This document shows, in pieces, positions 44,675-54,558 of a stretch of 64,000 nucleotides of DNA. Made by a program: the position numbers and the translations under genes. Position 1 is the stretch's first letter, and each line of letters begins with the position of its first letter. A model generated the notes under the pieces. That model was not told where the DNA came from and searched no databases. It was given only the letters and a program-made list of their open reading frames with translations. The DNA is from Methanomicrobium sp. W14. Its GTDB lineage: Archaea; Halobacteriota; Methanomicrobia; Methanomicrobiales; Methanomicrobiaceae. The stretch covers positions 310,001-374,000 of the forward strand of contig NZ_JAGGMM010000001.1 in the NCBI RefSeq assembly GCF_017875315.1. Reading direction: 5' to 3'.

Positions 44675-45145
44675 TCAACTCCCTTTTCTAATTTGTACCG
44701 CTACACCATAATTAAATGCAGCCATTTCTTCTCCGCTCAGAAGAGCGTTTCCTGTTGCAAGAAGAAGGCCCTCTTCGTCACACACGATGACTTCGTCGCC
44801 CGACCTTATCTGTCCGTCTGCACTGACGACATGCTTTGCCATAGCGTTTTTTCCCTGTGCGATGAATTCACGTACCTCGTCTTTTATTATTACCCTGTAG
44901 TCCGGTGCCCCGAGACAGTCAAAAAGCCTCTTTGCCCCGTTCAGACTGAGGGTAAGGCGTCCGTCGCCCGCCCGAAGCGTTGCAAGCCTGTCTTCCCCCA
45001 AAAGGACGTACCTTATTCTTTTCGTAGATGACAGTTTGAAATCGCATTCTTCGGGAAAAAGGCCTTCTCCGACACCTTTCCCGAACTGGTAGTCAGCAAT
45101 TGTCCTGACGCGCTTCAGATAACTGCTCTTTAAGGATTCTGTTGA
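44675..45145 (-). CDS. PUA-domain RNA-binding protein
   Basis: The 156-residue protein ends in a PUA domain (YRVIIKDEVREFIAQGKNAMAKHVVSADGQIRSGDEVIVCDEEGLLLATGNALLSGEEM). Its N-terminal half contains TKRIRYVLLGEDRLATLRAGDGRLTLSLNGA. PUA domains bind structured RNA; the exact target is unknown. A GTG start at 45145 is inferred, which overlaps the RecJ-like gene by 53 bases; shorter forms are possible. The gene neighbours NAC and TrmI, in keeping with tRNA or ribosome work. Confidence 0.8.
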   Translation of the reverse strand, partial: STESLKSSYLKRVRTIADYQFGKGVGEGLFPEECDFKLSSTKRIRYVLLGEDRLATLRAGDGRLTLSLNGAKRLFDCLGAPDYRVIIKDEVREFIAQGKNAMAKHVVSADGQIRSGDEVIVCDEEGLLLATGNALLSGEEMAAFNYGVAVQIRKGS

Positions 45146-46493
45146 CACTTTCTGCAAACCCCTCTTCTGCACTCCTGGATATATATGCACCCGCAGCTAT
45201 TTTATGTCCTCCGCCTGCGCCGCCTATTTTCTCTGATGCTTCTATAAGTGCGGCCTGAAGGTCGATACCCGCCGCGATCATTCTTTCGTTTGTGCGCATG
45301 GAAATTTTGACGAGTTCGGGGTCGTCGGGAAGGTAGCACATAATCATTATCGGAAGTCTCCAGTTCAGTTTTGATAAAGCCATCCCCGCACCGATACCTA
45401 CGATTGTGTCAGGGAACCTGTCTCCTACATGAAGATACTGGAGATTTGAAAGCTCAGTAACCCCCGTGTCAAGGATGTACTCCATCATCTCTCTTATTAC
45501 TGACCTGTGGTGCCTGAGCATATCGCCGGCCTCCCTGTATGCTTCTCCCCTGTCTCCGCAGCAGACAAGGCTTCCTGTCTTTGGTTTTACCCATCTGCCA
45601 CATGCGTTGAGCATTGTTGCGTATTCGGATGCATTTCTCAGGGGAGTGTACTGGATTTCGTCAGGGAATATGTAGTGCTCTGCTTTCAGTCTTTCCGTGG
45701 GTTCCCCCGCGTCATGGAGGCGCAGGGCGAGTCTTCCTATAATGCTTCTCTTCTCCTCGGGCGATAAGTCCTCCCAGACACGCCATTTTCCGTTTACCTT
45801 TTTCAGGCTTATTCCTGCGTCGCACTCTATAAGTTTTCTGGCATTGTACTGGTTGTTTGTAATTCCGGGGATGTAGGGGTCGTCTGAGTACGAGAGGCAG
45901 AGGTGAAGCGGTCTCGTCGAAATTCCGTAGCAGTTGAGGTCGTCTTTTATGACCTCGATATTTCCGTATTTTACACCGTCTTCGACAATGTCCCTTGCAG
46001 GGCCTGTCAGGGCTCGGTTCTCCCTTGCCATCATATCCCCGACGTTTCCTATTACCGCAAGCTTTGCAAGGTCGGTATTGTAGTCGTCCGTCTCTTTTGC
46101 GACAAGATATCCTGTACCTGCGGCCGAGAGTTTTTCGTATCCGTATTTCAGGCCGTTGACCTGCATATATGGAGTACCGGTGTCCTGCGATACGTGGTGA
46201 TCGATTATCAGGACGTCTTTTTCCGGGATTTTTTTCTCATCCAGCAGGTTCTGCTGTCCTGCGCCGAGGTCGATAAAAATTTTCAGGCTGTCGTCGTCGG
46301 GAACGTTCTTCATCGTGAGAGGTTCTAGCTGCCTTACGAAAACCGATTTAAGACTTATTGCGCACCGTGAGACCGCCTGGCGCATAATGGCCTCACTAGT
46401 TATGCCGTCAGCATCAATATGGGAAATTATTGTAACCGATTCGGCATCCTTTATAATCTCTGCGGCTTCTTTTATGTCGCTTTCAAAAGACAT
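45093..46493 (-). CDS. RecJ-like DHH-family exonuclease
   Basis: The 466-residue protein is an archaeal RecJ/GAN homologue. It has DHH motif I SHIDADGITSEAI, an aspartate motif FIDLGAGQQN, motif III LIIDHHVSQDTG and a motif-IV-like VGDMMARENRAL. The C-terminal DHHA1 domain carries GGAGGGHKIAAGAYI. Such enzymes degrade ssDNA 5'-3' and associate with GINS/CMG in some archaea. It heads the minus-strand cluster with PUA, NAC and trmI, divergent from EFR1. Confidence 0.9.
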   Translation of the reverse strand: MSFESDIKEAAEIIKDAESVTIISHIDADGITSEAIMRQAVSRCAISLKSVFVRQLEPLTMKNVPDDDSLKIFIDLGAGQQNLLDEKKIPEKDVLIIDHHVSQDTGTPYMQVNGLKYGYEKLSAAGTGYLVAKETDDYNTDLAKLAVIGNVGDMMARENRALTGPARDIVEDGVKYGNIEVIKDDLNCYGISTRPLHLCLSYSDDPYIPGITNNQYNARKLIECDAGISLKKVNGKWRVWEDLSPEEKRSIIGRLALRLHDAGEPTERLKAEHYIFPDEIQYTPLRNASEYATMLNACGRWVKPKTGSLVCCGDRGEAYREAGDMLRHHRSVIREMMEYILDTGVTELSNLQYLHVGDRFPDTIVGIGAGMALSKLNWRLPIMIMCYLPDDPELVKISMRTNERMIAAGIDLQAALIEASEKIGGAGGGHKIAAGAYISRSAEEGFAESVNRILKEQLSEARQDNC

Positions 46494-46595
46494 CGGTATA
46501 AATGTTGGACTTGTTTGCAGATAGTAGCATCCCTAAAACCCGGTACAGTCCTGCGGCAAACATCTTAATCCCTTAAGAGCAGAATTAAGTCTCAT

Positions 46596-47435
46596 ATGGA
46601 ATCCGATGAAAAGACTGTCCTTTATTATTTCACGGGAACCGGAAATTCCCTGTGGGCGGCAAGGGAGCTTTCCAAAAATATGGATGACTGTGAAATAATC
46701 TCAATTGCGAATATCATGAAAAACAGTCCGGAATCAATAAAGCCAGATGCGACAAGGGTAGGAATCGTATGCCCCGTATATGCAGGAGGTTTTCCGGAAA
46801 TAGTTGCGGGATTTGCCGAAAAACTTGATCTTTCCGACAGCAGGTACACCTTTCTTCTGGCGACGTTTGCGGGTGCGGGCGAGAGCATATTTGCGCAGTA
46901 CAGCAAAATTCTGAAGAAAAAATCGAAAAAACTTGATGGCGGTTTTTACGTTGTTATGCCGAACAACTACGTCTGCCTGTTCGATGTCCTTCCTGAAGAC
47001 AAGGAAACAGGAACGATTGAGGCTGCCAAATCGAAAATCGAGTCTGTGGCTTCTGCGGTCCTTCTTGAAAAGAAGGAAATCCAGAAAGGGCATTATATAA
47101 CCAATTTTTTCAACCATAAATTCTATAAGAGGATGATAAAAAACCTGCACAGCATGGACTCCTCATTTTTTGCAGATGAAAGGTGCAACGGGTGCAGGAC
47201 CTGCGAGGCGGTATGCCCCGTCGGAAACATCACCGTTGAAAACGGCAATCCGGTATGGCACCACAACTGCCAGTACTGTTACGGCTGCATAAATTTCTGT
47301 CCGCGTGAGGCTATCCAGGCAGGTAAAGGTACGCAGAAAAAAGGAAGGTATCATAATCGGGAAATAACCGTCCAGGATATGATAGACCAGAGAGAAACGG
47401 CAGTGGCTGATAATGGAAGACGAGGACCTGAGTAA
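46596..47435 (+). CDS. EFR1-family flavodoxin-ferredoxin protein
   Basis: The 279-residue protein has an N-terminal flavodoxin-like domain (VLYYFTGTGNSLWAARELSK, then VGIVCPVYAGGFPEIVAGFAEKL) and two C-terminal [4Fe-4S] motifs (CNGCRTCEAVCPVGNI and CQYCYGCINFCPREAI). EFR1 proteins are putative electron carriers of unknown partner. It overlaps nnrD/E by 23 bases. Confidence 0.88.
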   Translation: MESDEKTVLYYFTGTGNSLWAARELSKNMDDCEIISIANIMKNSPESIKPDATRVGIVCPVYAGGFPEIVAGFAEKLDLSDSRYTFLLATFAGAGESIFAQYSKILKKKSKKLDGGFYVVMPNNYVCLFDVLPEDKETGTIEAAKSKIESVASAVLLEKKEIQKGHYITNFFNHKFYKRMIKNLHSMDSSFFADERCNGCRTCEAVCPVGNITVENGNPVWHHNCQYCYGCINFCPREAIQAGKGTQKKGRYHNREITVQDMIDQRETAVADNGRRGPE

Positions 47436-48813
47436 ATTCCCGAAGACCGGCATTATCAGCCCTGAAAGGATGAGGGCTGTTGACAAGAACGCAGCGGACC
47501 TGGGAGTGTCCGCACTTCAGCTTATGGAAAGCGCCGGAAAATCACTTGCGGGATGTGCCGGAGAAGGCGGACCGTCATCTGTTCTTGTACTGTGCGGCGG
47601 CGGGAACAACGGGGGAGACGGGTTTGTTGCCGCAAGGTACCTTTCGAAGATTACAGACGTCCATGTAATCTATCCGCGTGATGCGGGTTACAGCGATGAA
47701 AGTGCAAAAAATCTGAATGTCCTTGACTACTGCAAAGTGGTTATGCATCCTGTCCGCTGCCGTTCCTGGGTCCTGGAGCTGTCGCACCTGTTCAGTTCCG
47801 CCGACTGTATCGTCGACGCGATACTCGGGACGGGAGGTCACGGTGATTTAAGAGAGCCCTTTAAGACGATGGTATATCTTGCGAACTCATCGGGAGCAAA
47901 AATAATCTCGGCTGATATGCCTACACCCGGTATTCATGCCGATACCGTCTGTGCATTTCACCGCCCCAAGCAGGCAGGAAGCAAAATCTGCGATATAGGA
48001 ATCCCTGTTGAAGCCGAGATTTACACCGGTTCCGGTGACCTGACTTTAATCCCTAAAAAGAAGAGCGGTTCGCACAAGGGTGAAGGAGGGAGTGTCCTTG
48101 TAATCGGCGGAGGGCCGTACCAGGGTGCGCCTTATCTTGCTGCACTTGCGGCTTTAAGGGGCGGTGCCGATATTGTGCGGGTCGCAACTCCGAACCTTCT
48201 CCAGTACCCTGACCTGATTGTCGAAAAACTCGAAGGGGAATATATCTCCGGAAAAAGTACTGAAAAACTCATAAAACTTGCGGAAACTTCGGATTCTGTT
48301 GTGCTTGGAAACGGTCTCGGAGATAAAAGCCATAATGTTGTGCAGGAGGTATCAGGATACTGCAAAAAGGCCGTTTTTGATGCCGATTCACTGCGGCTTC
48401 CGCTTCCGTTTGCGGGTGAATCCATATACACTCCGCATTCCGGTGAGTTTGAAAGAATATCGGGTGTTAAGCCGCCTGCAAAAATTTTGGAAAGAGCAGA
48501 TGCCCTGAGAACATTTGCGCTTGACAATGGCGGTGTTTTTCTTCTTAAGGGTAAGACAGATATCGTAACAGACGGGGATAATGTGCGCTTCAACAGGAGC
48601 GGGTGCAGTGCGATGACAAAAGGAGGGACCGGGGATGTCCTTGCAGGTCTTTGCGGGGCATTATTGTGCCGGCTCGGTGCTTTTGACTCCGCATGTATTG
48701 CTGCGTATGTCAACGGGTGTGCAGGCGAGAAAGCGGCAGAAATTTATGGTGACGGTCTTAAGGCGTTAGACATAATTGATAAAATTCCGGGGATAATGTA
48801 TAGTGAGGATTGA
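47413..48813 (+). CDS. nnr: Bifunctional NAD(P)H-hydrate epimerase/dehydratase
   Basis: The enzyme repairs hydrated NAD(P)H. The N-terminal epimerase domain shows SPERMRAVDKNAADLGVSALQLMESAG and LVLCGGGNNGGDGFVAARYL. The C-terminal ADP-dependent dehydratase domain has GGSVLVIGGGPYQGAPYLAALAAL, FDADSL, YTPHSGEFERISG, LLKGKTDIV and the ADP site TKGGTGDVLAGLCG. At 466 residues it is a full-length fusion. moaC follows within three bases. Confidence 0.95.
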   Translation: MEDEDLSKFPKTGIISPERMRAVDKNAADLGVSALQLMESAGKSLAGCAGEGGPSSVLVLCGGGNNGGDGFVAARYLSKITDVHVIYPRDAGYSDESAKNLNVLDYCKVVMHPVRCRSWVLELSHLFSSADCIVDAILGTGGHGDLREPFKTMVYLANSSGAKIISADMPTPGIHADTVCAFHRPKQAGSKICDIGIPVEAEIYTGSGDLTLIPKKKSGSHKGEGGSVLVIGGGPYQGAPYLAALAALRGGADIVRVATPNLLQYPDLIVEKLEGEYISGKSTEKLIKLAETSDSVVLGNGLGDKSHNVVQEVSGYCKKAVFDADSLRLPLPFAGESIYTPHSGEFERISGVKPPAKILERADALRTFALDNGGVFLLKGKTDIVTDGDNVRFNRSGCSAMTKGGTGDVLAGLCGALLCRLGAFDSACIAAYVNGCAGEKAAEIYGDGLKALDIIDKIPGIMYSED

Positions 48814-48815
48814 GT

Positions 48816-49289
48816 ATGGCTGAATTCACACACATCAGGGACGATAAAGCGTATATGGTTGACGTCACAGGAAAACCTGACGTCGGAAGAAGTGCTGTTG
48901 CAAGCGGAAGGATATACCTTCGCGAGGAGACCATGGATGCTATAAGAAAAGGCGAAGTAATAAAGGGCAATGTCCTTGCAACGGCAAGGGTTGCAGGAAT
49001 TATGGGCGTTAAAAGGACATCTGATCTTATTCCTATGTGTCACCCTCTTCCAATCGGGGGTATCTCAATAGATTTCGAAGACGGCGGTGACGAAAACTTC
49101 ATCGAAGCCATATGCACGGTGAAGACATACGGCAAAACAGGAGTCGAAATGGAGGCCCTGACCGGAATCTCTGTAGCGCTTCTTGCAGTGTGGGACATGG
49201 TGAAGTCCGCGGAAAAGGATGAAAACGGCCAGTATCCCGAGACCGCAATAGAAGATATACATGTTGTAAAAAAGGAAAAAACTGCCTAA
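48816..49289 (+). CDS. moaC: Cyclic pyranopterin monophosphate synthase
   Basis: MoaC makes cyclic pyranopterin monophosphate for molybdopterin/tungstopterin, needed by formylmethanofuran dehydrogenase and formate dehydrogenase. The 157-residue protein shows MVDVTGKPDVGRSAVASG, TSDLIPMCHPLPIGGI (catalytic histidine), YGKTGVEMEALTGISVALLAVWDMVKS and HVVKK. ATG 48816 follows GAGG at good distance; GTG 48810 is a two-codon-longer option. Confidence 0.95.
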   Translation: MAEFTHIRDDKAYMVDVTGKPDVGRSAVASGRIYLREETMDAIRKGEVIKGNVLATARVAGIMGVKRTSDLIPMCHPLPIGGISIDFEDGGDENFIEAICTVKTYGKTGVEMEALTGISVALLAVWDMVKSAEKDENGQYPETAIEDIHVVKKEKTA

Positions 49290-49483
49290 AACACAAATTA
49301 ACCCTGACCTTTCGCAAATATTGTGTTTGTGTGCGGCCTGCCGGGCGCATCCATAAAAACCTTTTTTTCCAGTGACAGCCAATAGATAAAGAACCTTAGT
49401 GGTAATGCTTTCGGGTATGCCCTGTGGTTATAAAAGGAATGTGGCCCCAAGAAACCGGGCTGAACCTTTCAGGTGAAAAACCA
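49290..49483 (+). promoter_or_regulatory. Promoter region of the translation superoperon
   Basis: The gap has a TATA-like TTATAAAAG at about 49428, some 55 bases before eL15, and an AGGTGA ribosome site at 49471. A frame upstream (from 49424) does not fit the eL15 family start. Confidence 0.5.
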
Positions 49484-50074
49484 ATGTCAAAATCAATGTA
49501 CAGCTATGTCCGCGACGCATGGAAATGCCCGGACAAAAGTGATGTTAAAGTCCTTCTCTGGCACCGTATGCAGGAATGGCGCAAGGAAGGAAGCGTTGTA
49601 CGCGTAGAAAGACCGACAAGAATTGACCGTGCAAGAAACCTCGGTTACCGTGCGAAGCAGGGTATAATCGTTGTGCGTGTGAAGGTCCGCCGCGGAGGAC
49701 GCAGAAAGTCGCGTTATATAAGAGGACGCCGTACAGCCCGCATGGGGATGCGCCGCGCCACAATGGGCAAGAGCATCCAGAGAATTGCAGAAGAGCGTGC
49801 GACACGCAGATATGTGAACATGGAAGTCCTGAACTCCTACTGGGTAGGTGAAGACGGAAGATCGAAGTGGTATGAGGTAATTCTCGTTGACGGGAACCAC
49901 CCCGTAATCAAAAACGATTCACATCTCTGCTGGATGTCAGACAGCAAACACCGCGGCCGTGCAGAACGCGGACTTACAAGTGCCGGTGTAAAAGGCCGTG
50001 GTATGAGCAAAAAGGGCAAGGGAACAGAACATACCCGTCCAAGCATACGCTCAAACCAGAACAGAGGAAAATAA
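49484..50074 (+). CDS. rpl15e: Ribosomal protein eL15
   Basis: This is a large-subunit protein specific to archaea and eukaryotes. The 196-residue, highly basic protein begins [20 protein letters not shown], has [33 protein letters not shown], and ends [31 protein letters not shown] lies eight bases before ATG 49484. It is the first gene of a ten-gene plus-strand cluster. Confidence 0.97.
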   Translation: MSKSMYSYVRDAWKCPDKSDVKVLLWHRMQEWRKEGSVVRVERPTRIDRARNLGYRAKQGIIVVRVKVRRGGRRKSRYIRGRRTARMGMRRATMGKSIQRIAEERATRRYVNMEVLNSYWVGEDGRSKWYEVILVDGNHPVIKNDSHLCWMSDSKHRGRAERGLTSAGVKGRGMSKKGKGTEHTRPSIRSNQNRGK

Positions 50075-50104
50075 TTTTCTTCTTTTTTTATAGATATTAT
50101 TACA

Positions 50105-50743
50105 ATGGTATTATCCGACGCCTGCGTATTTGTATATCCTGACGGCGATACTTCAGTCAGGAGAATGGCTCTTGAATCCAGGTACCTTGGCATAGAGAGA
50201 ATTTTATGCGCAGGTTACAGTGGCTGTAACAGCTATTCCGGGGTTTTTGTTGTCGGAGCAGTATGTCTGCGCCCGAAGGACTTCAGAAATTTTATGAGTT
50301 CTTTGAAAAAAACCGGAAGTTATGATATCATAACGGTTGCCGCAGGAGATGCCGGGCTAAACCGTTCACTTATCTCATCAGGAAGAATACATATTCTGCG
50401 CGGAATAGAGTATGCGCCAAAAAAGGCTTTTGATGATGTATGTGCCCTTAACGCAGCCGAAAAAGGTACTGCGATAGACATCAACCTGTCGTCACTTACC
50501 CGGAAAAAAGGTATTTTAAGGCAAAAGGCACTGGATTCCTTCTCTGAAATCCTTAAATTCCAAAGAAAGTTCGGGTTTTCACTGACTCTCTCTTCAGGTG
50601 CACGTTCATGCACTGAGCTCCTTTCAGTCCGTGATATGGAAAATCTCTGTGGCCTTTTCGGGATGACGGATGATGAGGTGAAGTCCGCGCTGAATTCGGT
50701 TGACAGTCTTCTTTCTCCATGCGGTCCTGTGGAGGTTATCTGA
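50105..50743 (+). CDS. rnp3: RNase P protein component 3 (p30)
   Basis: This protein subunit assists RNase P RNA in removing tRNA 5' leaders. The 212-residue TIM-barrel protein shows MALESRYLGIERILCAGYSG, NRSLISSGRIHILRGIEYAPKKAFDDV, GTAIDINLSSL and FSLTLSSGARSCTELLSVRD. It is followed by rnp2 after one base, the conserved archaeal order. Confidence 0.88.
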   Translation: MVLSDACVFVYPDGDTSVRRMALESRYLGIERILCAGYSGCNSYSGVFVVGAVCLRPKDFRNFMSSLKKTGSYDIITVAAGDAGLNRSLISSGRIHILRGIEYAPKKAFDDVCALNAAEKGTAIDINLSSLTRKKGILRQKALDSFSEILKFQRKFGFSLTLSSGARSCTELLSVRDMENLCGLFGMTDDEVKSALNSVDSLLSPCGPVEVI

Positions 50744-50744
50744 A

Positions 50745-51227
50745 ATGAAGCCGCTTCCGCCGACTCTCAGGGTTTCGAAGAGGTATGTCCTTGGCCTGTT
50801 GGTCCCTTTCGGGACCCGTCCCAACGGAAAAGACCTTTATTATGCTTTGTATGACGCTGTTGCGTCTCTTTACGGGGATAAAGGGGCATATGAAATAAGC
50901 ATGAGCGTAGTCTTTACTGATGGTGACTGGTTTGTCATGAGGTGCAGGCGGGGTCAGGAGAGAAGGCTTGAAACAGCCGCTGCAACCGTTACACGTGTTG
51001 GATCTGCAGACTGCAAAATCCGCTGTACTGCAACTTCGGGAACCATTGCAACGCTAAAAAAGAAAATTCCCAAAAAATCAGCTTTTGATGCGATGCCTGA
51101 TGTAAGAATTAATGAATCTGTGTATTCTGTGTGCCGGTTATCGCAGGAAAAGGTTGATTTATATAGAGAGGGAATAAAACACCAAGATATATTGTATTTT
51201 ACAAGAGAAGATATTGAGGAACTATAA
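50745..51227 (+). CDS. rnp2: RNase P protein component 2 (Pop5)
   Basis: Pop5 pairs with p30 in archaeal RNase P. The 160-residue product starts [20 protein letters not shown] and has [41 protein letters not shown] site precedes ATG 50745. It overlaps psmA by one base (TAATG). Confidence 0.9.
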   Translation: MKPLPPTLRVSKRYVLGLLVPFGTRPNGKDLYYALYDAVASLYGDKGAYEISMSVVFTDGDWFVMRCRRGQERRLETAAATVTRVGSADCKIRCTATSGTIATLKKKIPKKSAFDAMPDVRINESVYSVCRLSQEKVDLYREGIKHQDILYFTREDIEEL

Positions 51228-51997
51228 TGCAGCCAATGAATGCTCAAATGGGTGGATATGACAGGGCTATTACTGTTTTCAGTCCTGATGGCCGTCTTTA
51301 CCAGGTCGAATATGCACGAGAGGCGGTGAAAAGAGGAACGACTGCTGTAGGTATAAAATGTACTGACGGGGTTGTCCTGATAGTTGACAAGCGTGTAAAT
51401 TCAAGACTTCTTGAGCAGTCTTCGATAGAGAAGATCTTCAAGATAGACGACCATATAGCAGTTGCGTCATCGGGTCTTGTAGGCGATGCACGTGCTCTTG
51501 TCGACAGGGCAAGAGTTGAATGCCAGGTAAACCGTGTGTCCTACAATGAAGCTATTGATATTGAGACTCTCTCCAAAAAGCTCTGCGACCATATGCAGAC
51601 CCTGACCCAGTACGGCGGTGCAAGGCCATACGGGACCGCACTTCTGATAGCCGGGATAAGCGACGACCAGCCGCGTCTTTTTGAAACAGATCCTTCAGGG
51701 ACTCTTCTTGAGTATAAGGCGACTTCAATCGGGACAGGACGTCCTGCTGTCATGAAGGTCTTTGAAGAGGATTACAAGGAGGATATGAAGGTTTCAGACG
51801 CAATCCCTATGGGACTCAAGGCGCTTCATGCCGCAACTGAAGGCAAGTTTGACGTGAATACCGTTGAAATCGGAATTGTATCTCTTGAAAATGCAGTTTT
51901 CAGCAGAATGAAACAGGAAGACGTCAGGGAATACGTCGACAAATTTGAAGCAGAATATTCTTCCGAAAAAACGGAAGAAAAGAATGAAGAAGAGTAA
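51227..51997 (+). CDS. psmA: 20S proteasome alpha subunit
   Basis: The alpha ring gates the 20S core. The 256-residue protein has the N-terminal gate [43 protein letters not shown] and [16 protein letters not shown], and a Glu-rich tail ([11 protein letters not shown]). No beta subunit is in the window. SBDS follows after 18 bases. Confidence 0.97.
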   Translation: MQPMNAQMGGYDRAITVFSPDGRLYQVEYAREAVKRGTTAVGIKCTDGVVLIVDKRVNSRLLEQSSIEKIFKIDDHIAVASSGLVGDARALVDRARVECQVNRVSYNEAIDIETLSKKLCDHMQTLTQYGGARPYGTALLIAGISDDQPRLFETDPSGTLLEYKATSIGTGRPAVMKVFEEDYKEDMKVSDAIPMGLKALHAATEGKFDVNTVEIGIVSLENAVFSRMKQEDVREYVDKFEAEYSSEKTEEKNEEE

Positions 51998-52015
51998 ATT
52001 AAAGGTGACATATCA

Positions 52016-52717
52016 ATGATATCTCTTGAGCAGGCAGTGGTTGCAAGGCTTGAGAGCCATGGCGAAAGGTTCGAAATCCTTGTTGACCCGGATAAGGCTG
52101 CTCTTATACGCCAGGGAGAAAATGTAAATCTCGAAGACGCTGTAGCAGCACTTTTTGTGTTTGAAAATGCCTCCAAAACTGACAAGGCATCAGATGAATC
52201 CCTGAAAAAAGCTTTTGAGACTACCGACTTTGCGACTATTGCGGAGAAGATAATAAAAAAAGGAGAGATTCACCTTACTTCCGAGCAAAGAAAGGAAATG
52301 ATTGAGAAAAAGCGCAGCCAGGTGATTACGTTTATCTCAAGAAATTCCATAAACCCGCAGACAAAACTCCCGCACCCGCCGAAAAGAATCGAGATGGCTA
52401 TGGAAGAGGCCAGGGTGAGCATAGACCCGTTCAAGCATGTAGATGAACAGGTTAAGGATGTTATAAAGGCTTTAAGGCCTATTCTGCCTATAAAATTTGC
52501 CGAAATGAGGTTTGCAGTCAGAATCCCTGCAAATTATGCGCCAAAGGCATACGGTGAAATTGCCTCCTCCACAACCCTTGAGAAGGAAGAGTGGCAGAGA
52601 GACGGGTCTTGGATATGCGTGTGCAGAATCCCTGCCGGAATTCAGGAGGAGTTCTACGATATGATAAACCGTCTTAGCAAAGGTGACGGAGAAGTGAAAA
52701 TCCTCGGTCAGGATTAG
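52016..52717 (+). CDS. sdo1: SBDS/Sdo1 ribosome maturation protein
   Basis: Archaeal SBDS helps 50S maturation. The 233-residue protein has the N-terminal SBDS fold ([21 protein letters not shown], then [50 protein letters not shown]), and ferredoxin-like C-terminal domains. In many euryarchaea the exosome genes rrp4, rrp41 and rrp42 follow here; they are absent, and eL43 comes next. Confidence 0.95.
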   Translation: MISLEQAVVARLESHGERFEILVDPDKAALIRQGENVNLEDAVAALFVFENASKTDKASDESLKKAFETTDFATIAEKIIKKGEIHLTSEQRKEMIEKKRSQVITFISRNSINPQTKLPHPPKRIEMAMEEARVSIDPFKHVDEQVKDVIKALRPILPIKFAEMRFAVRIPANYAPKAYGEIASSTTLEKEEWQRDGSWICVCRIPAGIQEEFYDMINRLSKGDGEVKILGQD

Positions 52718-52778
52718 TCATCATTAATAAGGTAGTAGAAATAATATATACAGACCTAAATTTTGGGGCTTAGCAATT

Positions 52779-53069
52779 ATGGCAAATTCCAGTAAACAGA
52801 GAGCAAAAGGAAGAACAGTCGGCAGCGCAGGAAGATTTGGTCCAAGATACGGACGTTTCCTCAGAAAGCGTGTCAACGAAGTTGAAACGGTAGCAAAAGC
52901 AAAACACGTATGTCCTAACTGCGCAACAGAAGCGGTTACAAGAAAGGGCACAGGCATATGGGAATGCAAGAAATGCGGATACAAGTATGCAGGCGGTGCG
53001 TATGTCCCGCAGACGCCAAATCTTAAAGTTGCCCTTCGTACAATTGAGCGCTCGTTAATCAAAGAGTAA
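52779..53069 (+). CDS. rpl37ae: Ribosomal protein eL43 (L37Ae)
   Basis: This 96-residue zinc-ribbon ribosomal protein shows [20 protein letters not shown] and [35 protein letters not shown], with the four zinc cysteines. It is followed by rpoP. Confidence 0.97.
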   Translation: MANSSKQRAKGRTVGSAGRFGPRYGRFLRKRVNEVETVAKAKHVCPNCATEAVTRKGTGIWECKKCGYKYAGGAYVPQTPNLKVALRTIERSLIKE

Positions 53070-53084
53070 CTGAGGTTTTAATCT

Positions 53085-53216
53085 ATGTCAGGTTATAAGT
53101 GCGCAAGGTGTAAACAGAAGGTGGATATAGACATAAATGTCCGCTGTCCATATTGCGGCCACCGTATCCTTTTCAAGGAGCGCGGCGCAGGTATAAAAAC
53201 TGTTAAAGCCAGATGA
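53085..53216 (+). CDS. rpoP: RNA polymerase subunit P (Rpo12)
   Basis: This 43-residue zinc protein is a core archaeal RNA polymerase subunit. It reads [16 protein letters not shown], then [14 protein letters not shown] and KTVKAR. Four cysteines bind zinc. It overlaps the Brix gene by four bases (ATGA). Confidence 0.95.
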   Translation: MSGYKCARCKQKVDIDINVRCPYCGHRILFKERGAGIKTVKAR

Positions 53217-53617
53217 TGGAAGTCACAACTTCGCGCAAACCTGCACCACCCCTGAGAACTTTTTCAAAGGATCTCGCCTTTTCTTTTGGGGGTCATTATT
53301 TTCCAAGAGGCAAGGCCGGAATAGAGGAAATTACGGGTGTACATGAGGATGTTCTGATAGTGTCCCGTGAAGGCCGGGATTACTCTGTTGAAATCTACCG
53401 GAACAGCTGCCCTGTTTACAGATTCCTGTTTTCTTCATATTCCGTAAAGAAAAGGGATGATAATATTCTCAGGGGTCTTGTAACCGGCAGTCAGGACGTT
53501 TTTGAAGATCTTAAAGATTATCTTAACATTTCAAAGGCTGACTGTGAGAGTTGCCTTATGAAATTTGACGGGGCGCAGGGGCGAAGATATGTCCTCAGAC
53601 TTAAAAAGGAAGGATAA
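53213..53617 (+). CDS. Brix-domain ribosome biogenesis protein
   Basis: The 134-residue protein is an archaeal Brix/Imp4-like half-domain: [29 protein letters not shown] at the start, then a beta-rich part ending [11 protein letters not shown]. Brix proteins bind rRNA during large-subunit assembly. It overlaps pcc1 by 29 bases. Confidence 0.88.
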   Translation: MMEVTTSRKPAPPLRTFSKDLAFSFGGHYFPRGKAGIEEITGVHEDVLIVSREGRDYSVEIYRNSCPVYRFLFSSYSVKKRDDNILRGLVTGSQDVFEDLKDYLNISKADCESCLMKFDGAQGRRYVLRLKKEG

Positions 53618-53846
53618 GGCTGTTTTTGAATTTGAAACGCCTTATGCAAAACAGATTTACAATTCCGTGAAACCTGAAGACGACGATATGGGCCGTTCGT
53701 CATCAGGTGTTTTTCTGACAGAAAAAAACACTCTTGTCCTTTGTATTGATGCAGAGGACCTGTCTGCACTTCGTGCAGCATTAAATACATGGTTAAGACT
53801 TATTATTATTGCAGAAGAGATGCAGGAGGTAATAATAAATGAATAA
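53589..53846 (+). CDS. pcc1: KEOPS complex subunit Pcc1
   Basis: Pcc1 dimerises in the KEOPS complex that makes t6A37 in tRNA. The 85-residue protein shows AVFEFETPYAKQIYNSVKPE and LVLCIDAEDLSALRAALNTWLRLIIIAEE. ATG 53589 gives a normal-length Pcc1; the open frame to 53565 adds eight residues. It overlaps prefoldin beta by eight bases. Confidence 0.9.
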   Translation: MSSDLKRKDKAVFEFETPYAKQIYNSVKPEDDDMGRSSSGVFLTEKNTLVLCIDAEDLSALRAALNTWLRLIIIAEEMQEVIINE

Positions 53847-54213
53847 TATTCCACCGAAAGTTCAGAATCAGCTGGCAATGCTTCAGCAGGTACAGCAGCA
53901 GCTGCAGACTATTATGCAGCAGAAGGCAAGTTTCGAGATGGCGGCAAAAGAGGCAAAAAGGGCCCAGGAAGAGCTTGCCAATGCAAAGGAAGACTCAGAG
54001 GTGTACGTTACCATAGGTTCTGTTATGATGCAGAAAGACAAGGAAAGCGTTTCTACAGACCTGACTGAAAAAATCGAGACACTTGAGCTCCGTGTAAAGT
54101 CGCTTGAAAAACAGGAAAAGGCTCTTCAGACAAAGTTTGAACAGCTCCAGCAGCAGATACAGAGTGCAATGCAGGGCCAGCAGGGTGCAGGAGCACCCCC
54201 GTCTGCTAATTGA
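53839..54213 (+). CDS. pfdB: Prefoldin beta subunit
   Basis: Prefoldin beta forms with alpha a hexameric jellyfish-shaped chaperone that delivers nascent proteins to the thermosome. The 124-residue protein is two long coiled coils (IPPKVQNQLAMLQQVQQQL and IETLELRVKSLEKQEKALQTKFEQL) linked by beta hairpins (EVYVTIGSVMMQKDKESV). It is the last gene of the superoperon. Confidence 0.95.
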   Translation: MNNIPPKVQNQLAMLQQVQQQLQTIMQQKASFEMAAKEAKRAQEELANAKEDSEVYVTIGSVMMQKDKESVSTDLTEKIETLELRVKSLEKQEKALQTKFEQLQQQIQSAMQGQQGAGAPPSAN

Positions 54214-54558
54214 ACCTTTGTCAACATTTTTTTATTAAATTCATTTTCTGTTGGGAGAATTAATATATAAGCTAAGGCTCTATGTTTTTTCATAGTGTTT
54301 CTTTGACGTTTCAAATGGCGCCGCATGACGTTTTTTTCTGGTTTATTATATGTTTTTGAAAAGAATGTGCCTGAATAAATATGCGATGTCCTGAAAAACA
54401 GGCAAAAACATCAGTTATGGTTTCAAAGTATGTCTGAAGGATATTTGCCGACAAATCATTGATTAAAACCATAATATCTGTTTGAATTTAATATTATCTC
54501 TCCCGTCTCAAAAGAAAATCTTTAAAAGATTGTCCGTCCAATATAGTAGAGCACCAGA
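54214..54558. other. Gene-free stretch before tRNAs
   Basis: This AT-rich 345-base gap has a T run after the prefoldin gene that can end transcription. No gene or repeat was recognised. A TATA-like element before the tRNA genes is plausible near 54510. Confidence 0.4.
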
